64,000 nt of DNA from Casuarina equisetifolia (taxonomy: Eukaryota; Streptophyta; Magnoliopsida; Fagales; Casuarinaceae), in NCBI GenBank assembly GCA_028551475.1, contig CM052356.1, positions 28,671,884 through 28,735,883 of the forward strand, written 5' to 3'. The translations under genes were made by a program, and so were the position numbers. Within the stretch, counting starts at the first letter, position 1. Every line of letters begins with the position of its first letter. The notes beneath the pieces were generated by a model. That model had not been told where the DNA came from. It did not search any database and saw nothing but the letters and a program-made list of their open reading frames with translations. Shown here piece by piece: positions 54,896 through 64,000 of this stretch.

Positions 54896-54916
54896 CTAGG
54901 CCTTCTCTTCCCCCAT
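54896..54916 (-). promoter_or_regulatory. Six-residue uORF in the presumed H+-ATPase leader
   Basis: On the minus strand an ATG at 54916 starts a frame MGEEKA and stops at 54896, 137 bases before the main ATG. I see no other upstream ATG between here and the main start, nor between here and the TATA-like site near 55037. Short uORFs are known in the leaders of tobacco pma1 and pma3. Confidence 0.55.
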
Positions 54917-55030
54917 CTAGAACACAGAGGGAAAGAGAAAGAAAGAAAGCAAAAAACAAGCACAGAGAAACGAGATTTGTTGCTCGCAAGATGCCAGCAA
55001 TAACCTAAGGCTCAACGAGATGGCACTTTG

Positions 55031-55037
55031 CTTTATA
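55031..55037 (-). promoter_or_regulatory. TATA-like box of the H+-ATPase gene
   Basis: TATAAAG on the minus strand, 270-280 bases upstream of the ATG. It would place transcription start near 55000 and give a pyrimidine-rich leader of about 240 nt. This is inferred from sequence only. Confidence 0.4.
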
Positions 55038-56769
55038 ATGAGCGTTGGAGAGGGAAGCAAGGAAAGGAGATGAAAGCATTTCGGCCAACCCATGATGGCC
55101 CGATTATTGCTACAGCAGTTGACCGGTTGCATGCCACCTCGGGTTCCTCGGAAGTGTTTGTTAATGTCTTCTTCCGTGGCTCATCAAAGTCCACCTCTAT
55201 TTTTGGTCAAAAGTTAATTATGTAGTTATTTCGAATACACTTGCAATTTGCTCTCTTGTGCAATTCAAACTGATGGCTCTTGGTGACATCTCGAAACGAC
55301 GATGCTAGACAGATCAAGGCCACCTATTTTTTAAAACGGCAAGGTTAGTGATCCTTTGCACCAAATTAGTATTCAAAGAATCATGAAAAACTTAATCAAA
55401 TTCCAAGTTCCTCTCGATCTCAGAAGTCTTCGTCCGCCACTACGAGCAAGTTGGATGGTGTTGGGCATCTACATTGCACTCTGTGAATCAGCTTGCCTTA
55501 AGGATAAAGCATTTGGTTTGCGCATGGCGGTAGCACTCAGCCTTGACAGAAAGTGCAGGGGGATGATGATTTCATGGCCCAGGACAGTATAGAAAAGGGA
55601 AACTTAAGATAAAATTTTCGCATTTCTGGCATTTTCACTTCTTAAATAAGCTGCAGGCCAGACTTTCGCGTCATTTGTTCAAAGGATATTTGACGTTTCC
55701 GGTCACGCTTCCTAATAAGTTAGTAAGAGTTTTCATAAAGAATTCTGTGAAAACCAGAAAACAAACCATCCAAATCCAAGTTAAATCTCCATACCTAAAC
55801 ATTAGGCCTGTGTGCATAGCCAGAGCTTAGGATATCAACCATACAATCCTCAGGATAAGTCCACTTATTTAATGTTTTCATGCTATACTACTCCTTGGAA
55901 AGGCCATTTACACCATCATTACTGACATTTCCAAGGTCATGAAATCCAATATGATCACTTCTATCCGCATTGCAAACCATAGCAGATTTGACACACGAAG
56001 CCCTAAACCAAACCCTTATCATCACTATTCTTGTTTCAACCAAGACTATCTTAACAATGTAATGACTGCATTTAAAACTAACAAGTTCTACATGCAGGGA
56101 ATTATTTGATCTACTGATTGGATAGCATGAAACTAGTCCATATCTTTGAACATCAAATAAAGGTTAGGTGACAAATCATCTGAACCCATCAGGAAAGCTT
56201 ATAAGAAATATGAATAAACAGTATATTACACATAAACCAGGGTAAGCTGATCCATCTCCTAACTAGTCCGTCACTTCAATCATTTTGACACCTTCAACCC
56301 AAGAAACCACATATCACAAGCTTGAGTACAACGTAACAATCTCTGTTACTACGTTAATAATGCTGCCTTATTTCAATTCTTCCTAATATGGAGCTTCTAC
56401 TTCACAGCTCAGCAGACTTTCGCATAAACCGATGCTTCGCATTCATGGCTTCGCAAGCTATTTGCCAGTAAGAATTATCTAACTAGTAAATTATCCTTAA
56501 GAGGCAACATATATGAGCAAATTACTTAGGTCAGAGCAGCTGGAACAACTCTACCTCAACCTCAACCTCACCCTCACCCCGAAAATGAAAATGGAGAAAC
56601 AACAAACAAAAGCCCACCAGCATAATCAAAATCACGCAATTGAAACTAAATAGCAGAAATAACAAAAACGTTGGAGTGATGCCAAAAATAAGTCTAATCC
56701 ATTACTTGAAATACCAGATGAAATACAAAATTAAACATCAATCTTGTCAAAATCTCCTCAGGAGTTTCA

Positions 56770-57231
<462 letters not shown>

Positions 57232-57598
57232 TTTCGCTAGGGAAGGTCGGGGCCGAGAGCGACGAGCTGCTGAAGAAAACCCCGGCTGTTGCCGAAAACC
57301 CTAGGAGGCGAAACCTCGCAATTTATACTAACGAGCTTTCTTGTTCTTGCCATCCTTTGTGGGCCTATCAATTTGGGCCTTTTAGTGGTGCTAGTTTTAA
57401 TGGGCCTGCATATAAAGGCCCAATGACAAGCAAGCTTCATTTTTGAATATTATAGTCCACACACTATAAATTGCGCTCCAAAACCCGTCCCTGACTTCTC
57501 TCTCTCTGTTGCTTCCTGTTTCTTCCGAATACGATTCTTGACTGCTTTGGTGTGAGTTCTTGGTTAACCGGTTAAACGGTTGTTATCTGTCCACTGAG
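57232..57598. promoter_or_regulatory. Divergent promoter between RPL39 and DCN1-like gene
   Basis: The 367 bases between the two ATGs hold a telo-box AAACCCTA (57296-57303, in the RPL39 leader) and four GGCCCA/TGGGCC site-II-like elements (near 57361, 57374, 57402 and 57417). A pyrimidine-rich CTCTCTCTCT leader sits at about 57497-57506 on the DCN1-like side. Confidence 0.65.
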
Positions 57599-59385
57599 AT
57601 GGATAAACGGCGGGGTAGGAGAAGAGGGGCCATCTCAGGCCGCGGAGTGTCTGACGTCGACTCTGTTCGTCATGGTACTCCAATCCTCCGAGATTCTATT
57701 TCCTCGTTGATTGCTTCCCGGGAAAATGTAGGAAAGAAAGAAGAAAACGGATTTGAAATATGGGAAACAGTGGAGTAATTTGTATGTTAACTAAACTTAC
57801 AACGAAAAGGAAAAGCAAAAGTAGGAGAAAAGAAGAAGAGAAGAATTCAAAAAACTTGATCTTTCCCTTCTTGTTCTGTTGTTTTCTTGGAGACCAAACA
57901 GGGTACAGGGAATTACTTCTCTTATTACCTTTTAACATGTTTCTTTTACCCTTTTCATTTTTAAATGTAGGCTCGTTGATTTTGGCTTATCTTGCTGTAA
58001 ATTTGATAAGTCTGAAAGTTCTCTGCGTGTGGGCTTGCAATTTGGAGTGTGCTGAAATAATGTTCAGCCTCTTTTACTTTGCTTTTCTTTTTCACGTAAT
58101 TTTTCTCAAGAATCTAGCATGCACTGTTCTTGCTGGATATGATTGTAAGGCGACGACGTGTTCTTGGGGTCCTCACATGCATGGGAACATGCTCATCTGC
58201 CCTGCATGTCAGACGATGGCATCAGGCACAAGAGCCTTGTACATAATCAACAAAACATGACATGTATGGCTAAGCAGTTTATTTTATTCTTACATGTGTA
58301 GAGCACGATCGGAATTCCTGTTCAACGCATTTAAGATAAAGAGGCAACGATAATATGTTTCAGCATGCGTTGATGTAAGCTTGACTGTTAAACCTTTGTC
58401 GAGGAAACTCAGTATATCGATGGAAAATGAAGGAAAATAATTATGTAAAATTATTTTTGTTCATCTGCAACTTGTCTGGTTTTGCCATCATTTGACGACT
58501 GACATTTCTTGTTTTGACGATTGAAGTAGCTTTGCCATCAAAATTCGTGGAACGTGTTGATTCCCTCTATGATGTTTATGCAAATCCATCGTTAGGCATG
58601 ATAGAGTAAGTGATTTACAGTTCAATTGTATACTTCATCTGCTAACAGTAGAATGACTATATTTACTTAACTTGTAATTGATTTTGTCATTCACTTCTAC
58701 TTCCTTGAGCAGTCCAGATGGAATTCAAAGACTTTGCTCAGATATGGGAGTGAACCATACTGATGTTAGGATCCTGACGCTTGCTTGGTATGTTGTTTTT
58801 GTTGGATATTTTCCTTGGCCTGTTATTCATACTGATTTATATCCTAATCCGTTTTGTAAATATGCTTTATATATTTAACAGGAAGATGAAAGCCAACAAG
58901 CATGGTTACTTCTCCAAGGTATTAAGCCAAAAAGACTTGTAAGGCCTGTAAAATGGGGATGACATTCTTCCATTAACTAGTCCATCATCAAAATTTATAG
59001 TAGCTTGAATTTCCTTTTGTCACTTCTTTTGATGTAAATCAAATTGCTATGATCATACTATAAGGAGGAGTGGCGAACGGGTCTCCAAGCTCTCTTCGTT
59101 GACAGTAGGGCAAAACTAAAGAAAGCACTCCCAGCACTTGAGAAAGAGGTACTCGTATCTAATTGGAGTCGACTGGAATACTTATTCTCAAACATGGCAA
59201 CTAGTGCTTCTGAAAAGGCTGAAAGTGGAAATGGTACTGACTTTGATCTTCTCTGTTGAATAGGCGATAAATCCTGGGAACTTCCGTGATTTCTGTGCTT
59301 ATGCATTTCAATACTCCCTAACAGGTGAGCTTGCTGTTGACAGAATCACCTTCCAATTAACTGGACAGGGTTCTGTTCTCTTCTT

Positions 59386-59425
<40 letters not shown>

Positions 59426-59999
59426 TCCCACTAATGCAGCCCACATAAACACACAAACATACAGATTTGTTTAGCTGGTCTGATATTGATGATATTTTCA
59501 GAGGAGAAGCAAAAGTTTATAGACATTGAGACCATTTGTGAATTGCTGAATCTTGTTTTGGGTTCCCAATTCCGTGCCCAGGTTGATTCAATAACTGAAT
59601 ACCTAAAGGTTGGATACCACTTTTATTGGATGCTAACCCAAGTACATTTTGTTGTTCCAACATTTCTTCCATAATAACTTGATTTTCCAGCAGCTCCAGA
59701 GTAATCATCAGACGCTAAACAAGGACCAATGGATGGGATTCTTTCATTTTTGCCATGAAGTAAGCAATTGCTTTTCATCCCTTTCCTTCTTGCGTTAATC
59801 TCTAGGTATACTTCTGTAATACTACTATAATATTTATGCAGTTAATTGATGATAGGTATAATGACTCCTTTTTCTGCACTGCGTTTCTTTTTGACAGGTA
59901 AATTTTCCAGATCTTGACAATTATGATGCTCATGAAGCTTGGCCTGTGATTATTGATGATTTCGTTGAATGGTTGAGGGGAAAAGTGAAGCTGACTTGA
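57599..59999 (+). CDS. DCN1-like protein (cullin neddylation E3 co-factor)
   Basis: Nine exons: 57599-57674, 58527-58605, 58713-58787, 58882-58918, 59065-59148, 59264-59324, 59502-59608, 59691-59759, 59898-59999 (690 nt, 229 aa, close to the Arabidopsis At1g15860 type). DCN1 proteins bind cullins and the NEDD8 E2 to promote neddylation, activating SCF-type ubiquitin ligases. Seen: a basic N-terminus (MDKRRGRRRG), then the potentiating-neddylation domain with LYDVYANPSLGMIDPDGIQRL, ILTLAWKMKANKHGYFSKEEW, FRDFCAYAFQYSLTEEKQK and the C-terminal NFPDLDNYDAHEAWPVIIDD. All joins keep frame. Exon 1 is the least certain; the ATG at 57599 has context GAGATGG. A (CT)n repeat lies in intron 6. Confidence 0.9.
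59388..59423. repeat. (CT)n microsatellite in DCN1-like intron 6
   Basis: A CT dinucleotide run of about 36 bases between exons 6 and 7. Confidence 0.9.
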
Positions 60000-61028
60000 T
60001 TACCTTTGGCCATGTAGTACAATGCTGATAAATGGTAATAACTTTTTTTCCCTCTCTTTTCCTTTCAAGATCAGTTGAATAAGGATGTATATGTTCATGA
60101 GTAATCTGCAGGACTTCGTAAAAGTTGAAGTACAGATCATGTCAAAAAGTCGCACTTTTAGTGGTCCGGACTCTGAAGACGCTTCAGGGATTCTTATTGC
60201 ATGGCTTGAGTTGTCCAGTTTTTCTACCGTGGCAAGCTTTCCTCTTGAGTCTATTGACTGCTCGATTTGGGTTAGTCTTAACTCTTTGTAAAGGCTGCTA
60301 TCTTTTTGACTACTCCATGTGCTTCCTTTAGTAGGTCACTTGAATGCATTGATGAAGCTGAAAAACTCGTGTAACAGCAGTGCATCTTGCCCCATGTTAG
60401 TGTACCTAATTACTATTGCAGCCCTTAATTCCCGGTGTACTGTTAAACAAATTTTACATCCAACATCTTGGTTATGCCTCCCAGTTGAGTCTTTGATTTC
60501 ACAATGTGTTTCAATCGTTCGAACTTAGCATTTTCCCTCTGGTTGTGGGAGCACAACCTCACTATTGGGCTTGCAGAAGGTAGTACGTTGAATCTTCTAT
60601 TTTCTTCATGTTTAATAAGAGGAAACTACACAATGTATTCTCCTTGTCCATGTTGTGATTTCCCATTCGTTATTAATCACTTGTGTTGCAGTTAATAACT
60701 TCAACAATCATGTTTAATTAAAGGGAATTGATAAACAGCAGTAAAGTTGGAAAATCACAAATAAGTAAAAATTATGGTCCTTATGATCAACTAAATTAAG
60801 AACACACTACTAATCCAATTTCTTTATTTAGGATTTTTTTCAAATCTTTGCCATAAGTTTCGGCCTTTAAGTTACACACATACATATAAACCATTTCTTT
60901 ATTTCTTCCACATACTAATTTAAGAAGAAAACAGAAGCGAGAATCTATTTTCATCCTATGCAACCTATAGCAAGTCTTCTAAGAGGATGAATTGTTACAC
61001 CAAGAACGGCAAACATGAAGCACCACTC
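60000..61028. other. Convergent intergenic region, no gene
   Basis: Between the DCN1-like stop (+) and the chitinase stop (-), AT-rich in its second half. Short frames at 60085-60695 show no domains and probably lie in the DCN1-like 3' UTR or beyond. Confidence 0.6.
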
Positions 61029-62290
61029 TCATTTGCCAATGACCCATACTCTTGAAGCTGCATGCCAAAAAAGAAAAAAAAAATCAAAATGTGAAAAACT
61101 AAAATTGCAAACATTTTATTTAATTTAAGAGATAGATTTTTTTTTTAAAAAATTCTAAAATACGAAAGGAGAATACCTTGGGTTGTAATTTTCCATTCGT
61201 TATCATAACTGATGGCCCAAAAGAAGTACCCACGAAGCCTAAGTGCTTGGGCAAACCCAACCTTTATGGTTGTAGAAAGAGCATCATCGTACCCAACCCA
61301 TGTTGTACCGACAAAAGAATAGACCGATGCTGTGTCTGCGTCATACGCCACGGTGGCATTGTTCTTCCTATTGAACTCCTCCACTTGCGCGTAGGTCAGC
61401 ACACCCGCATCTCCGGGGCCGACGTCAACGGCGGCTGCTCCAACTCCGTGCACATTTGGGTCTTTGAGCTTCCACGTTTTCCCGTACAGTGGTAGCCCCA
61501 TGACCACCTTGAACCCAGGCACTCCGGCCTGTAACCATGACTTTAGCCCATATATGGAGCTCAGATTGGTTTTTGGGTCAAACAGTGCGGCGTGAGCCCC
61601 TGTTGCCGACGTGTTCCATGATCCATGATAATCGTAACACATCACATTGATCCAGTCCAAGCTTTGCCTGATTGAAGCCGCCGGGTAAGAGCGGGGGCTG
61701 CCGTACGTTACGAAGTTCGCGGAGTAGTACACGGCGGCGGTGAGCAACAGGGGAGGCCGTTTTGCGACCCTGGCCTCCTGTTGGATGGCGTGCCTCCATT
61801 CGCTGAGTAAAAGCGCAAAATTCCCCATTTCTTTTGTGCTTTCGGGGAATTCCCAGTCGAGGTCCATCCCATCAAACCCATATTTACGAGCAATCTCAAT
61901 GGTTGCCTGGATGAAAGTTCCACGAGAGGAGACACTGGAGGCGATGGGAGAAAAAGGATTAACACCACCTCCGCCGATGGAGTAAAGAACCTTCACCTGG
62001 GGGTTCTTGCCATGAAGGGTGGCGGTGAAGTCGGAGTAGATCTTGGCCTCTGAGTTTGAAATGTCAAACTTAAAGGTAGCGTTGTTAGGTACAAGAAAAG
62101 CATAAAACACATGGGTGAGCAACGACGTGTCAACGGCTGAAGGTGGGAGGCTATCCAAAGCCCATGAAGGATAATAACCTGCTTTGACCACCGGATAAGC
62201 GGCCACGGCGTGTTTGATGGTGGTAGTGATGATGAAGAAGAACAAGGAGAACACTCGAGAAAGTAAGTGCAGAAAGTAGAGCCTTGACAT
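61029..62290 (-). CDS. Class V chitinase (GH18)
   Basis: Two exons on the minus strand: 61177-62290 and 61029-61057 (1143 nt, 380 aa). The second exon is only 29 nt and adds the last ten codons, ending ASRVWVIGK, similar to the ends of other class V chitinases. A signal peptide is visible (LLSRVFSLFFFIITTTIKHAVA), so the protein is secreted or vacuolar. The GH18 catalytic motif DGMDLDWE carries the catalytic Glu; the SIGGGG strand and the VMCYDYHGSWN and WAISYD motifs line the substrate cleft. It hydrolyses chitin or related GlcNAc polymers and is probably a defence enzyme. The genomic open frame runs past the splice site and would give a different tail (GILLSYFRIF) if the intron were retained. 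Confidence 0.93.
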
Positions 62291-64000
62291 GGTTTGAAAA
62301 GTCTCGCAAAGCTGATTGATAATGGAGAGCGCGAGATCTTTATATAGAGCAAGGATGTCAATGCTCCATCCATGTAAGGCCCCACGATGAAAGAGAAGTA
62401 TTTATGCAGTAAAGTGTGGTTTCTCCAATATCCCAAAATTCCCATAAATTCCATTATTGTGTTCTGCATCATTCTTCATTTGTGGAGATTTTCAAAGTTC
62501 TGGGGGTTAACCAGAGGGACATCATCATGTGCCAATATGGGTTTTCTAATGGGTCACATGGATAATCCCAACAAGAAGATTTTATTAATTAGATAAAAGG
62601 AACATAGTGGACAAAGTGTTCATTTAACAAACTTATAATTACCAGTAAGCTTGACTAGTACAAATTCTTCCCCCGTGAAAAGTAACACGGTCAACTTCGC
62701 AGAATAGCCTCCCTCTTGGCACCGTCAAACTAACATTTCTAGCTACAAAATTTTGACTTCTTGTTAACAAATAGCTTCTGGTATTCGGAAAAGTCGTAAA
62801 TAAATAGTTCATTTAGAAATTTATATCGTTTTGGGCATTATCTATATAAGAAACCTTAAGGTATTCTCAGTCAATTACGTAAAGTTATAAAGTTGATAAA
62901 ACCAAAATCAACAAAAAATACGTGCTTCATCAAGACTCCTAGATTTCTAAAACATGAGTGTCCAAAACGAGTTGCCATTTAATTGTGGGTTTGATGATGA
63001 CGAGATTGAATTGATATATGTAAAAAATATCTTCTAGTGGGTGGAGCTATTTGATTGTCTTGCACTCATGGATGCTGGTCACGAATACTAAGATAGACAG
63101 TGACAAGACAAGTGTAGGCAGGCACTAACATTGGACAAAAACCAAGTGGAATCTTCCATTAAAGCAGAGCCAAAAAAAAAAAAGAAAAGAAAAAAAAGAG
63201 GTATATTTTGTGCAAGATATATTAAACAATGGGCAAGTTGAATGGGGTCGTAAAGTGGGCAGTTGACCGGCAAAATGGAATTTAAATAGTCAAGAATTTA
63301 AGCTTGCTCAATGATCGTGGCTTTTACCGAATTCCTAATGATTACAGGATTTATAGGTAAGAAAAAGATATTGTTATTGATAATATATAAATATAAATTT
63401 TTAAAAATTTATTCAGGAGTTATTTTATATTAAATTATGAATTTTATTACATAAAAATTTCTATTTTTCTGGACTTTTCATGTCATCATGCCAAGTCAGC
63501 ACCAGCTATTAGCACACGTGGAGAGCCATGCAATGTTAGTCATGAGTCCCAAGTTTCATCCTCGTCATCTCCAGTGAAACCAGCGTGCTGCACGTCAATG
63601 CTCACCGGGTTCGATAAAAAACGACCAAAGATGGGAGGTGCAGAATGCAAAAATCCGGCCGATCTTCATTACCAAACCAGGAAGGAAGGTACATTTAAGA
63701 ATAGTTGATTAACTTGCCTCCAATCGATCAATTCTTCAACAATTTCTTCTTACTCTGGCCGGCGAAATTCTCTCTAAATAGCTTTCCGATTTGGATGTAT
63801 TTGGCAAAATTTTAATTCGTTAGTTTATGCCTATTTATATGTAATCGTACATAAATATTCAAACAATTTAGTCGATTTCTTCGACTACATTCACTCACTA
63901 AAATGAAGCTTGGACTGTGCTAGCTATTTATGATGCTTGGATTTATCCATGTTCGGGTGAGATTATTCTTGGCCTAAGTCTTATTAATGGGTGGTTCTCT
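62291..64000. other. Chitinase upstream region, no further gene
   Basis: Contains the chitinase promoter. The rest is AT-rich, with an A-rich run at 63172-63200, and no convincing coding or RNA gene up to the right edge. Confidence 0.6.
62338..62347 (-). promoter_or_regulatory. TATA box of the chitinase gene
   Basis: CTATATAAAG on the minus strand, 48-57 bases before the ATG at 62290. It implies a short leader of about 20 nt. Confidence 0.65.

Noticed and set aside
57675-58260. Longer DCN1-like first exon or a separate membrane peptide (57760-58260)
   Set aside because: The donor at 57674 gives a correct phase-1 join to the conserved domain; the following frames are intronic and hydrophobic by composition only.

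Overview
The window is nuclear DNA of a flowering plant, most likely a eudicot. The genes have many GT-AG introns, the proteins match plant families (DCL4, TDR/MOL1-type receptor, PIII-A proton pump, class V chitinase), and there is a Ty1-copia element and a tRNA-derived SINE-like repeat. The species cannot be fixed from the sequence. Exon models were built by hand by requiring every junction to keep the frame and join conserved protein blocks. Residue numbers refer to these models.

Left part (1-10.9 kb): the 3' part of an LRR receptor pseudokinase of the MOL1/TDR group (+), an intronless uroporphyrinogen-III synthase (-), and a complete eight-exon PIG-A gene for GPI-anchor synthesis (-) that uses a GC-AG intron. 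An AT-rich spacer of about 3 kb with short repeats follows.

Middle (10.9-35 kb): a complete 25-exon Dicer-like 4 gene (about 1646 aa), with a SINE-like insertion and a 21-G run in its introns, followed head-to-tail by a complete 18-exon MCM5 gene (about 732 aa) with two E2F-type sites upstream. A decayed Ty1-copia retrotransposon (35.84-41.36 kb) flanked by a perfect 5-bp duplication ends only 97 bp before the next gene, a plastid/mitochondrion-type FAD-dependent oxidoreductase (nine exons, 424 aa).

Right part (45-64 kb): a WD40 gene of the WDR76/DRS1 type (-) with paired E2F-type sites and an apparent frameshift or 71-nt micro-intron; a complete plasma-membrane H+-ATPase (-, 14 exons, 949 aa) with a six-residue uORF in its presumed leader; ribosomal protein RPL39 (-), whose first coding exon is only the ATG, sharing a 367-bp divergent promoter with a DCN1-like cullin-neddylation gene (+, nine exons, 229 aa); and a two-exon class V (GH18) chitinase (-).

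This is a housekeeping-rich chromosomal segment and the genes do not form one pathway. The clearest functional link is that MCM5 and the WDR76-like gene both carry paired E2F-type sites, as expected for S-phase genes. I found no previously undescribed multi-gene system. The points worth checking are unusual splice structures, regulatory elements and repeat insertions.
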